A stretch of DNA of 24,490 nucleotides from CAZDEK01 sp964504625 (GTDB lineage Bacteria; Patescibacteriota; Saccharimonadia; CAILAD01; GCA-016700035): contig CAZDEK010000004.1 of NCBI GenBank assembly GCA_964504625.1, positions 1-24,490 on the forward strand, read 5' to 3'. Under the pieces are notes generated by a model that was not told where the DNA came from, did no database searches, and worked only from the letters and a program-made list of their open reading frames with translations. Numbering within the stretch: the stretch's first letter is position 1; the number at the start of each line of letters is the position of its first letter. A program made the position numbers and the translations under genes. Shown here piece by piece: positions 15,635 through 22,988 of the stretch.

Positions 15635-16963
15635 ATGAAGCACGAACCACAAGAAATCTCCGTCACTCAGTTTGCCTGGCCGGTCGTCATTGTGCTTGTA
15701 GCGATCCCGGTTATTCTTTGGCTGGGGATCGTGCCATTATCGTCGCGCGTAACATCGCTAGGTTATGCGATTGGTAGTCTGGGTAAGGTGGCCGGTATCG
15801 CAGCCATTGTGTTGTATTGCATGAGTCTCGTATTGTCGACACGTCAGCGGATTGTCGAGCAATTGTTTGGTGGTTTAAATAAGGCTTATGTCGCGCATCA
15901 TCTTATCGGTGGCATAGCGCTTTGCCTGGCGCTATTGCATCCCATTGCGCTCTCGATTCAGAAGGCGGAATCGAGCTTGCGAGAGGCGGCCTTGCAACTC
16001 TTGCCGACTTTCGCCGATCTGGCTATTACGTTGGGTGTATTAGGCTTATGGCTGTTCATCGGGTTGATGATCGTAACCTTCTTCATCAAACTGCCATATC
16101 GGATCTGGCTGCTTACGCACAAGTTTATGGGTTTAGCCTTTCTTTTTCTGGCGTTACATGTTGTGCTCATCTCAAGCGACACATCGCGCTCACCCTTGCT
16201 TTTTTGGTATCTCATGACCTGGTTGATTCTCGGAGCCATCGCTTATACCTATCGAACGCTTTTACCTCGCTTTCTCGTCCGCCGTTACGTCTACGAAGTG
16301 GCCGAAACTGGGATTATCGCCGAAGGGGTGGCACGGTTAGTGCTCAAGCCTCGGCATGATCGGCTTGGCTTCGAGAGTGGACAATTTGTGTTTGTGAGTT
16401 TTCGCGGCGAGGGCTTGTCGCATGAATGGCACCCCTTTACTGTTAGCTCGCAAGCGGACTATCCGGCGCTCTGCATTACCGTCAAGGCGCTCGGTGCCTA
16501 TACGAGTAACCTCGTGAAGTTTGCGCCCAGTATTGTTGGCCAGGAAGTCTGGGTCGAAGGTGCCTATGGTCGGTTTTCATTCCGGAACTTTCATGCCAAA
16601 AAACAAGTCTGGATTGCTGGAGGTATCGGTGTAACGCCATTTCTCTCGATGATCCCAGAGGTCAGTGGTGAGTACCAGGTGGATTTTTACTATTCCGTCA
16701 AAACACCCAGTGAGATGATCGACTATCGCGAGATCCTTGGGGTGGCTACCAAAAAACCAAAGAATGTTCGGTTTATACCCGTCGTGACCGATAAGGATGG
16801 CTTTCTGACAGCTGACAAGATCAAGCAGTCCTCCGGTGACGTCACGAATGCCGATATACTGATCTGTGGGCCGCCACCAATGATGCATGCTTTAACTGAG
16901 CAGTTTGTCAAACAAGGTGTTGCGAAAAGTCATATTCATACTGAGGAGTTTGCAATGTCATGA
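15635..16963 (+). CDS. NOX/ferric-reductase-like transmembrane flavocytochrome
   Basis: A 442-residue protein. The N-terminal half has about six membrane helices, with candidate haem ligands H88 (or H89) and H102 in one helix and H162 and H175 in another. H88/H102 are 14 apart and H162/H175 are 13 apart, the two-haem spacing of the NOX/FRE family. The C-terminal half is a ferredoxin-NADP reductase-like module with FAD-binding HPFT (266-269), a GAYTSNL segment, NAD(P)-binding GGIGVTPFLSM (329-339) and CGPPPMM (411-417). It should take electrons from cytosolic NAD(P)H through FAD and two b haems to the outer face of the membrane. Possible acceptors are Fe(III), O2 or the cytochrome b5 encoded next. 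ATGA overlap with that gene implies linked function. Confidence 0.9.
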   Translation: MKHEPQEISVTQFAWPVVIVLVAIPVILWLGIVPLSSRVTSLGYAIGSLGKVAGIAAIVLYCMSLVLSTRQRIVEQLFGGLNKAYVAHHLIGGIALCLALLHPIALSIQKAESSLREAALQLLPTFADLAITLGVLGLWLFIGLMIVTFFIKLPYRIWLLTHKFMGLAFLFLALHVVLISSDTSRSPLLFWYLMTWLILGAIAYTYRTLLPRFLVRRYVYEVAETGIIAEGVARLVLKPRHDRLGFESGQFVFVSFRGEGLSHEWHPFTVSSQADYPALCITVKALGAYTSNLVKFAPSIVGQEVWVEGAYGRFSFRNFHAKKQVWIAGGIGVTPFLSMIPEVSGEYQVDFYYSVKTPSEMIDYREILGVATKKPKNVRFIPVVTDKDGFLTADKIKQSSGDVTNADILICGPPPMMHALTEQFVKQGVAKSHIHTEEFAMS

Positions 16964-17652
16964 AGTTGAAACAAGTAGTTCTTATTAGTCTGATTGTTTT
17001 TACGCTAGGATTTGGCCTTGTGTTGGTGGCTGGTTTCGTACTGCCTGAGGGGAGTCGTCTGGGTGGTCCGGCTAATCCAGTCCCTGGAACGAGCAGTAGC
17101 AATGAGCCTCTGGCGAATGGTACGCCGGTAATTACACCTCACGATGATGGTTCGTCGGGCTCGAGTGGTGGTAGCACAACCGGCGGTAACCCTGGTACGT
17201 CAAATGCCACCAATCCGCCGTCTTCAACCCAACCTAGCTCAGGTGGCGGCTCATCGGCACCAGCTACCCAACCGAGTACGAGCTCGTCTGGTGCGACAAC
17301 GCCTAAGCCAACTACCACAACCACTACCAGCTCTACAACTACGCCAAAACCCAGCACGAGTTCACCCGCGGCTCCAGCTTGTGGTTCACCCGGTGGTGTA
17401 TGCTCAACTGCCCAAGTCGCTTCACATAGCTCGGCCTCGAACTGTTGGGTGATCTACAATGGCGGATATTACATTGTGACGAGTTACGTCAATGCTCATC
17501 CCGGTGGTACAGCAGTGTTTAATAGCTCTACTTGCGGGAAGGATATTACTGCCTATCTGAATGGCTCAGCCTCAACAGCTGGGGCGAAACATCGACACTC
17601 CAATTCGGCGTATACGACTTTAAATAGTTACTATGTCGGGAAGGTGCAATGA
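16960..17652 (+). CDS. Membrane-anchored extracellular cytochrome b5-domain protein
   Basis: A 230-residue protein. It has an N-terminal membrane helix/signal anchor (about 5-28), a 100-residue low-complexity stalk (about 42-139) of Ser, Thr, Pro and Gly including a run of Thr, then a cytochrome b5-like domain (about 148-229). The domain has the haem-ligand HPGG (180-183) and a second candidate ligand H213 in HSNSAYTTLNSYYVG, matching the HSxxAxxxLxxYxvG ending of the family. Four cysteines flank or lie in the domain (C141, C148, C162, C192), so two disulfides are possible. The ligand spacing (33) is longer than the classical 24. It should hold a haem outside the cell and accept electrons from the flavocytochrome. 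Coupled to both neighbours by ATGA overlaps. Confidence 0.85.
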   Translation: MKLKQVVLISLIVFTLGFGLVLVAGFVLPEGSRLGGPANPVPGTSSSNEPLANGTPVITPHDDGSSGSSGGSTTGGNPGTSNATNPPSSTQPSSGGGSSAPATQPSTSSSGATTPKPTTTTTTSSTTTPKPSTSSPAAPACGSPGGVCSTAQVASHSSASNCWVIYNGGYYIVTSYVNAHPGGTAVFNSSTCGKDITAYLNGSASTAGAKHRHSNSAYTTLNSYYVGKVQ

Positions 17653-18176
17653 GTAAGAAAACTACACGTGCTCGATTGAACCACACACCTCTCCATCGTC
17701 TGCATCATGGGGCAGCCTGGATGATTGTTGGGGCTTGGGCTGTGGTCGGTATTCTGACGGGCGTGTTTCTGATTAATCGCGGGACATTAAGCCAGTTTGG
17801 TAGCAAAGCTAGTTTTGGCAAGGCATCACTACGAGTAACGAACGTGCAGTTTGATGCTCAAGGATCGATGCCATATCTTGCGCCACCAGGGCTGAAATTT
17901 GTTATTGTGACGGTTGAAGTTGAGAACGGGGCTCAGGATATCTTTGACTTTGCGCCCGTATTGCAATCGAAGGTCATTGATGAATCGGGCCGCAGCTGGC
18001 CGATGTCGCCGGCTATGATGGCGAAGCCGATACAGGCTGGGCCTTTTCCGACGAGTGCAAAGCGCATCGGTACACTCAGCTATCTGGTACCGGCAGCGAC
18101 AGATCGGATGACGTTTGAATTTGACCCTCTGAGCCCACTAGGCCAGGCTTCCCAATATATTCTTGCCACTCAGTAG
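17649..18176 (+). CDS. DUF4352-like membrane-anchored extracellular protein
   Basis: A 175-residue protein. A basic cytoplasmic N-terminus (about 1-22, with several His) is followed by a single membrane helix (about 24-44). A beta-rich extracellular domain then contains PGLKFVIVTVEVENGAQDIF and SYLVPAATDRMTFEFDP, the pattern of immunoglobulin-like DUF4352 domains that bind or stabilise partners on the cell surface. It has no Cys and no haem motif. Being the third gene of the redox operon, with an ATGA overlap, it may be a structural or accessory subunit for the flavocytochrome and cytochrome b5. The domain assignment is by pattern only. Confidence 0.75.
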   Translation: MSKKTTRARLNHTPLHRLHHGAAWMIVGAWAVVGILTGVFLINRGTLSQFGSKASFGKASLRVTNVQFDAQGSMPYLAPPGLKFVIVTVEVENGAQDIFDFAPVLQSKVIDESGRSWPMSPAMMAKPIQAGPFPTSAKRIGTLSYLVPAATDRMTFEFDPLSPLGQASQYILATQ

Positions 18177-18189
18177 TAGCATAAGCAAC

Positions 18190-18218
18190 TTGCTGAAGTT
18201 AGGGCGGCCAGATATGCT
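18190..18218 (+). promoter_or_regulatory. Probable promoter of the SulP gene
   Basis: TTGCTG (18190-18195), exact 17-bp spacer, TATGCT (18213-18218). The start near 18225 gives an 18-nt, C/A-rich leader without a Shine-Dalgarno sequence. A 5-bp hairpin (AACTT/AAGTT) lies across the -35. Confidence 0.35.
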
Positions 18219-18242
18219 AAAACTACTACCCCAACCAACTCT

Positions 18243-19952
18243 ATGAATTTTGTATCCTATCCCTTGCAGCTATTTAAGAGCTGGCGCACGACACGGCATT
18301 CGACTGACCTTTTGGCCGGACTCACGGTCGCGGCTATTGCGATACCGCAGTCGATGGCTTATACGCAGCTGGCTGGAGTACCAGTTAGCGTCGGTCTCTA
18401 CACGGCTCTGGTGGCGATGATTGTGTACGCTCTTTTCACGTCATCACGTCGAGTGATCGTCGGCCCAGACACAGCCATGTCAGTCATGGCTGGAGCAGCC
18501 ATAGCCCCATTTGTGGCAGGTAACCCTGACTCGGCTGGTTTTTATGTCGTGGTATTAGCGGCCATTGTTGGTGTCCTCTGTCTAGTAGGAGCGCGGCTGA
18601 AGCTCTACTATATCGCGGAGTTTTTATCACGGCCTATCTTACTTGGGTATTTGGTTGGTGTCGCTCTCGTGATTATGTCTGATCAGATTCCCAAATTACT
18701 TGGTCTCACGATTGGTGGTGAGAATGTATTGCATAACCTGCTGGGGACGTTTGGTCAGCTATCGGCTATCAAGTGGTATACGGTTCTATTGAGTGTAGTG
18801 TTATTTGTGATCGGAGTTAGTCTCAAACGCTATGCTCCGAAAGCTCCAGTTGCTTTGATTCTCGTAATGCTCGCAACACTCGCTTCGGCAGTCTACGGCT
18901 TTGCTGACCATGGGATTGCCGTAGTGGGAAATATTCCAGCGGGTTTGCCGAACCTCAAGGTGCCGCATTTTGATCTTGAGACACTGAAGGCATTAGTGTT
19001 GCCCGCTGGTGCTATTGCGTTGGTGGCGTATGCTGACACTATCGCCACCGTACGTTCATTCGCGGCCAAAAATCGTGAATCGGTTTCTAGTGAGCAGGAG
19101 CTGATAAGCTTAGGTGCCTCTAATCTCGCAGTCGCTCTGGTAGGTGGTATGCCTGTTTCGGCCAGTGGCTCACGGACGGTGGTCAATAACGATATGCGAG
19201 CGAGCTCGCAGTACGCACAGATTTATGCTGCTGGGGTGATTGCATTGGTGCTGATATTGCTCTCGAGCTATTTGGCATATATACCTCGAGCGGCCCTAGC
19301 GGTGATTGTGATCCTGTCTGCGTACAAGCTGTTTGACTGGGATGAGCTGGATGCGATTTGGCGGGGCTGGCGTAGTGAAGCGGCCTTAGCGATCGTTACT
19401 GCTGGGGGAGTGGCTGTATTGGGGATCTTGCAGGGACTTGGTTTGGCAGTATTGTTAGCGGTCATCAATCTGATCCGTAAAACAGCTTTTCCTCACGATG
19501 CAGTCTTGGGTGTGACGGAGAATGGTATGACATTTCGTGATCGCTCACGACCTCCGAAAACGTACGATACGCCTGGACTGCTGATCTACCGCTTTGATGC
19601 GCCGTTATTCTTTGGTAATGCCAATTACTTCCACGAGCGGGTGATGCATTTTATCGAGCGGGCTCCAGAAAAGGTGCATTGGCTATTACTTGACTGCGAG
19701 GCAATGTCGAGTCTTGATTCGACTGGTGCGAAAGTGCTGAAGAACTTGATTTTTGAACTCGAAGATAAGGATATTGTGCTGGCCACGGCTCGCCTCAAAG
19801 GACCTATTCGCGATACGTTGCGTAAGACAGGACTCGGGGCACGGCTGGAAAATCGACCACGCTTTGCCTCGATTGGTCAGGCATATGATGCCTACTGCGA
19901 ACGCTATAAACTCCCATCACGACGCAAGCCATCAACAAAGTCAGCCGAATAG
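18243..19952 (+). CDS. SulP-family anion transporter with STAS domain
   Basis: A 569-residue transporter of normal SulP length. The N-terminal signature is clear: DLLAGLTVAAIAIPQSMAYTQLAGVPVSVGLYTALV, then SRRVIVGPDTAMSVMAG, the helix-3/helix-10 pair of the SLC26 fold. Residues about 270-310 hold a conserved AYADTIATVRSFAAKN...GMPVSASGSRTVVN region. About 12-14 helices are followed by a cytoplasmic STAS domain (about 430-550: LLLDCEAMSSLDSTGAKVLKNL). Substrates in the family include sulfate, bicarbonate, dicarboxylates and chloride; the sequence does not decide. No carbonic anhydrase gene is present in the window. Confidence 0.95.
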   Translation: MNFVSYPLQLFKSWRTTRHSTDLLAGLTVAAIAIPQSMAYTQLAGVPVSVGLYTALVAMIVYALFTSSRRVIVGPDTAMSVMAGAAIAPFVAGNPDSAGFYVVVLAAIVGVLCLVGARLKLYYIAEFLSRPILLGYLVGVALVIMSDQIPKLLGLTIGGENVLHNLLGTFGQLSAIKWYTVLLSVVLFVIGVSLKRYAPKAPVALILVMLATLASAVYGFADHGIAVVGNIPAGLPNLKVPHFDLETLKALVLPAGAIALVAYADTIATVRSFAAKNRESVSSEQELISLGASNLAVALVGGMPVSASGSRTVVNNDMRASSQYAQIYAAGVIALVLILLSSYLAYIPRAALAVIVILSAYKLFDWDELDAIWRGWRSEAALAIVTAGGVAVLGILQGLGLAVLLAVINLIRKTAFPHDAVLGVTENGMTFRDRSRPPKTYDTPGLLIYRFDAPLFFGNANYFHERVMHFIERAPEKVHWLLLDCEAMSSLDSTGAKVLKNLIFELEDKDIVLATARLKGPIRDTLRKTGLGARLENRPRFASIGQAYDAYCERYKLPSRRKPSTKSAE

Positions 19953-19973
19953 TGTCGGCGCGAATGATTTCGC

Positions 19974-19979
19974 TATACT
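19974..19979 (+). promoter_or_regulatory. -10 box, leaderless methyltransferase transcript
   Basis: TATACT (5 of 6) ends 6 nt before the ATG at 19986, so transcription is expected to begin at the start codon. No clear -35. Confidence 0.55.
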
Positions 19980-19985
19980 AGCACT

Positions 19986-20414
19986 ATGCGTCGTGGTAGT
20001 TTGTACGTAATTGCCCAATTTAGTCTGCTGATTCTTCTGGCTGTGAGTTCACAAAAGCAGCCAGGTCTTGTCAGCTACAGCTTGGCTGGTGTGGCAATTA
20101 TTTTAGGGGTGTGGGCTCTCACTTCATTGCCACAGGAGTCACTCACAGTCATGCCCGAAGCCAAGCCTCAGGCGCGCTTCACCAAGCGTGGTCCGTATAG
20201 AGTTATTCGTCACCCCATGTATACCGCACTCATGACTCTGGGAGTAGCTATGTGGTGGGTAGAACCCACATATTGGAGGTTTGCTGTACTCTTGGCGCTC
20301 GTGGCTATATTGTCCTTTAAGTCAGCCTATGAAGAGAGGATATTGCTTGCTAAGTATCCTCAATACGCTGCATATCGTACGCGGACTGCCAGGTTTATCC
20401 CTTACATCATTTAG
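19986..20414 (+). CDS. ICMT/PEMT-like membrane methyltransferase
   Basis: A 142-residue protein with about four helices. The SAM-binding end of the isoprenylcysteine carboxyl methyltransferase/phospholipid N-methyltransferase superfamily is evident: GPYRVIRHPMYTALM (69-83), then EERILLAKYPQYAAYRTRTARFIP (116-139) with the paired Glu residues and the Y-x-x-Y/R pattern. The substrate may be a lipid or a small thiol or amine. It is preceded by a leaderless-type promoter immediately after the SulP stop, so it is probably transcribed separately. Confidence 0.88.
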   Translation: MRRGSLYVIAQFSLLILLAVSSQKQPGLVSYSLAGVAIILGVWALTSLPQESLTVMPEAKPQARFTKRGPYRVIRHPMYTALMTLGVAMWWVEPTYWRFAVLLALVAILSFKSAYEERILLAKYPQYAAYRTRTARFIPYII

Positions 20415-20446
20415 CGAATGATTCTCCATATCTAAGCACTTGCTAT

Positions 20447-20476
20447 TTGACATAGATAGAACGTTCGTTCTAATAT
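20447..20476 (+). promoter_or_regulatory. Promoter of the TetR-FAS1 operon
   Basis: A perfect TTGACA (20447-20452), an 18-bp spacer and TAATAT (20471-20476). The start near 20483 leaves a short leader containing AAGGA (20485-20489) ahead of the ATG at 20500. Confidence 0.65.
20457..20472. promoter_or_regulatory. TetR-type operator inside the promoter spacer
   Basis: TAGAACG-TT-CGTTCTA is a perfect 16-bp inverted repeat lying between the -35 and -10 boxes, just upstream of a TetR-family gene. The GAACG/CGTTC core is of the kind seen at operators of many TetR regulators. Binding here would block RNA polymerase, which supports autorepression. Confidence 0.7.
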
Positions 20477-20499
20477 AGTTCAAGAAGGAACTCTAGGAA

Positions 20500-21099
20500 A
20501 TGGCTAACGACACCCAGCAACACATCTTTGAGGCGGCCAAACGTATCTTTGCTGAACGCGGTTATGATGGTTTGTCGATGCGTACTTTAGCAAAGGACGC
20601 GGGCATTACTTTATCCGTAATCTATCATCATTATCCAGATAAAGATGTACTACTCAAGTGTATATTTGATGAGACCAATACTCAGCTTGGCCGATCGCGA
20701 GCTCGACTGAGCCAGCCTGAGAATTTCTCCGCAGCCCTGTTGCAGCGTATACAATTTCAGTTTGATCACATGCAGGATGTGGTCTTTGTGCTGAAATACT
20801 ATCTGCATTATCGCGACGATTTTACGAAGACGGCGACTGGCTGGGTGCCAGAAAAGGCGAGCCTACACATTGAAGAGATTCTGCGGGCCGCGCAGGTAGC
20901 AGGGGAGTTACGTTCTGACATTGATTGTGTTACTGAGGCAAAAGTTATCACCCACGCTATCAATGGTTTTATTCTTGAATACTTCCCAGCCGTACCTCGC
21001 GGCAAGGAGAAGGCTAGACTGATTCGACAGTTACATGCTTTTATCTATCGTTCAGTTGCTAGTCAATCACACAGGGAGGTGCCTATGCCAAAAGCTTAG
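20500..21099 (+). CDS. TetR-family transcriptional regulator
   Basis: A 199-residue protein. The N-terminal TetR DNA-binding domain is clear (about 5-55: IFAERGYDGLSMRTLAKDAG, then SVIYHHYPDKDVLL, with the recognition-helix Y-x-H-Y/F). The C-terminal all-helical ligand/dimerisation domain is not diagnostic, so the effector is unknown. The perfect palindrome in its promoter suggests it represses itself and the FAS1 gene that starts 71 bases after its stop with no promoter that I can see between. The ATG at 20500 is supported by AAGGA 10 nt upstream. Confidence 0.93.
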   Translation: MANDTQQHIFEAAKRIFAERGYDGLSMRTLAKDAGITLSVIYHHYPDKDVLLKCIFDETNTQLGRSRARLSQPENFSAALLQRIQFQFDHMQDVVFVLKYYLHYRDDFTKTATGWVPEKASLHIEEILRAAQVAGELRSDIDCVTEAKVITHAINGFILEYFPAVPRGKEKARLIRQLHAFIYRSVASQSHREVPMPKA

Positions 21100-21154
21100 G
21101 GTGATATGTGCGTGCAGCAGCCGTACTTGCCCAGAAGATATTTGCCCATTAATG

Positions 21155-21162
21155 AAGGAGGG
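21155..21162 (+). promoter_or_regulatory. Strong Shine-Dalgarno site of the FAS1 gene
   Basis: AAGGAGGG lies 7 nt before the ATG at 21170 and fixes this start in a frame that is open back to 21035. It is the best Shine-Dalgarno sequence in the window, in contrast to the leaderless genes. Confidence 0.85.
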
Positions 21163-21169
21163 AAAGCCT

Positions 21170-21832
21170 ATGAATATCATCAAACGAATAGCGCTCGGGA
21201 CGGCGGCTATGGCTTTTGCCGTTGCCCCGATCTCGGTCGCAACCGCGAGCGCATCCAATGGATACAAAGCTGGTAACTGGGGGCAAAAACAGCGCTGCTC
21301 AGTGATTGATCGTAAGCAGCAGAAACTGATCGACCGTTTTGACTTTGACAATCCTTGGCAAATTAAACGATTTCAGCAGCTGGTTAATGCCGAAAACGCC
21401 AAGCAATGTGCACCACAAATCACCAGCTATGACTATCTCAAGCGCTTTGGAAACTTTGACACGTTGGTCGCAGCACTTGACTATGCCGGATTGAACGGCG
21501 CCCTGAATAGTGCCGGTACCTACACTGTGTTTGCACCGACTGATAATGCCTTCGCGAAACTGCCAGCTGGTCTGGTGCAGAGTTTGCTCACACCACAAGG
21601 TAAAGCCACATTAACCGACATCCTAAAATATCACGTGATCGCAGGTGCGGCCGTACCGTCATCAACCGCAGTCACGTTGACTGAGGCTACTATGCTCAAT
21701 GGTGACAAAGTAGCGATTAAGCTCGTCAATGGCAAGCTATTCCTGAATGATAGCCAGGTGATTATCACCGATATCAAGACAACGAATGGTGTCATTCACG
21801 TCATCGATACAGTGCTGGTTCCTTCCAGCTAA
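21170..21832 (+). CDS. Secreted fasciclin (FAS1) domain protein
   Basis: A 220-residue protein with a typical signal peptide (MNIIKRIALGTAAMAFAVA..., likely cut after ASA at residue 28), a charged 55-residue segment with two cysteines (C43, C80), then one FAS1 domain (about 88-219). The domain shows the H1 motif TVFAPTDNAFAKLP (119-132), the YH pair in LKYHVIAG (152-159) and the H2 end GVIHVIDTVLVP (207-218). FAS1 domains mediate adhesion to cells or polysaccharides. With no anchor or sorting signal it is either released or held by partners. Adhesion to a host cell would fit a Saccharibacterium but is inference. Regulated with the upstream TetR gene. Confidence 0.93.
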   Translation: MNIIKRIALGTAAMAFAVAPISVATASASNGYKAGNWGQKQRCSVIDRKQQKLIDRFDFDNPWQIKRFQQLVNAENAKQCAPQITSYDYLKRFGNFDTLVAALDYAGLNGALNSAGTYTVFAPTDNAFAKLPAGLVQSLLTPQGKATLTDILKYHVIAGAAVPSSTAVTLTEATMLNGDKVAIKLVNGKLFLNDSQVIITDIKTTNGVIHVIDTVLVPSS

Positions 21833-21870
21833 ATTGTCATCACACTAGATTAAACTGTCTTACCGTTAAG

Positions 21871-21891
21871 CCGCCCCTTCGGGGGCGGTTT
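21871..21891 (+). terminator. Rho-independent terminator after the FAS1 gene
   Basis: A 7-bp G+C stem CCGCCCC/GGGGCGG closed by a stable TTCG tetraloop, followed by TTTGTTGT. It ends the TetR-FAS1 operon. Confidence 0.85.
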
Positions 21892-21909
21892 GTTGTCGGA
21901 AAATGTTTT

Positions 21910-21933
21910 AGCGCCCCACGAGAGTGGGGCGCT
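21910..21933 (-). terminator. Hairpin downstream of the mannose-1-P guanylyltransferase gene
   Basis: A perfect 10-bp stem AGCGCCCCAC/GTGGGGCGCT with a 4-nt loop, four bases past the stop of the minus-strand gene. On the minus strand it is followed by AAAACATTTTCC, so the T-tract is displaced and poor. It may end minus-strand transcription or simply protect the 3' end. Confidence 0.55.
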
Positions 21934-21937
21934 GGTA

Positions 21938-22981
21938 TTAGCTGTTCTTATGCAACTCGGCGACGACGTCCTTGACGCGTTGTGACAGATCGCGCCGCGT
22001 TATCAAGATGCCTTCTGGGGTACAGACTGCCACGACGTTGTCGAGCCCAATCAGTGCGATGGGTACAGCTGTAGTGTTCTGTACATAGGTGCCTTGCACG
22101 TCGATGAGTACGGCCGGTCCGCCGGCGACGTAATTGCCATCTTCGCTGACCGGGGCTGCTTGATGTAGGTCCTCATATGAGCCAAGATCACGCCAGTCGA
22201 AACTGGCTGGCAACACCATCAAGTTTGGCACTCGCTCGATAAGGGCGGTGTCGATTGGTTGAGTAACGAGTTCAAGATAGCATCTTGTGAAATCGCTCTC
22301 CGTCTCACATGCAAGCAGTGCTTGGTAGCTCGACCAGAGCTCCGGCGCATATTGCTCCATACTGGTCTCAAATGTTGCAAGCGAGCCTACAAAGTAGCCG
22401 CAGTTCCAGAGATAGTTACCGCTCTGGAGGTAGTCGCGTGCTGTTTCGGCGTCGGGCTTTTCGCGAAAGGCTGCCACATTCGACATCAGGCTGTATTCAT
22501 CGATGAGTTCGCCCTTCTCGATGTAGCCGAAGCCGGTTGCAGGGCGATCTGGCTCGACTCCGATGAGGACGATACGTCGATACTTACGGCTAGCTCGTTC
22601 GGCGAGCTTGAATGACTGTCTGAAGCCACGTTGATCTCGCACGTGGTGATCAGCTGCCACGAAGGCAATTGGCTCATCGGGCCGCGCGCGATCTTGTAGC
22701 TGGGATAGACAGGCCAGAATGCAACTAGCGGTGCCGCGTCGGTCTGGCTCAATGAAGCAATGCACATCATCGAGCTGCGGCAACTGCTCGCGCACGTGTT
22801 CGACGTGGCTCTGATCGGTGATGACGTAGACCTCGGTGCTCATCGGACTAACTCTCGCATAGGTGCTTTGCAGGAGTGAGGTGGATGAGCCATTGATCTT
22901 GAGAAGGTGCTTCGGATAGTTATGGGTCGAGAGCGGCCACAACCGCGTACCGGACCCACCGGCGATGATTATGGTAATCAC
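21938..22981 (-). CDS. manC: Mannose-1-phosphate guanylyltransferase
   Basis: A 347-residue single-domain nucleotidyltransferase that makes GDP-mannose from mannose-1-P and GTP. Motifs: IIAGGSGTRLWPLS at the N-terminus followed by YPKHLL (the K of the active site), FVAADHHV (metal-binding D), FREKPD, YLWNCGYFVG and FDWRDLGSYEDL. The C-terminal isomerase domain of bifunctional enzymes is missing. ATG 22987 is possible, but an extended TGCTACACT -10 box ends one base before it, whereas GTG 22981 lies 7 nt after the box, the same geometry as other leaderless starts here; I therefore use 22981. GDP-mannose would feed glycosyltransferases such as the one at 4049-5167. Confidence 0.92.
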   Translation of the reverse strand: MITIIIAGGSGTRLWPLSTHNYPKHLLKINGSSTSLLQSTYARVSPMSTEVYVITDQSHVEHVREQLPQLDDVHCFIEPDRRGTASCILACLSQLQDRARPDEPIAFVAADHHVRDQRGFRQSFKLAERASRKYRRIVLIGVEPDRPATGFGYIEKGELIDEYSLMSNVAAFREKPDAETARDYLQSGNYLWNCGYFVGSLATFETSMEQYAPELWSSYQALLACETESDFTRCYLELVTQPIDTALIERVPNLMVLPASFDWRDLGSYEDLHQAAPVSEDGNYVAGGPAVLIDVQGTYVQNTTAVPIALIGLDNVVAVCTPEGILITRRDLSQRVKDVVAELHKNS

Positions 22982-22988
22982 GTCCATC

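Noticed and set aside
17083..17376. Repetitive Ser/Thr/Pro/Gly-coding stretch as a tandem DNA repeat
   Set aside because: The repeats are degenerate low-complexity codons of the cytochrome b5 stalk without a fixed unit length. Frames open on both strands here are by-products of the composition.
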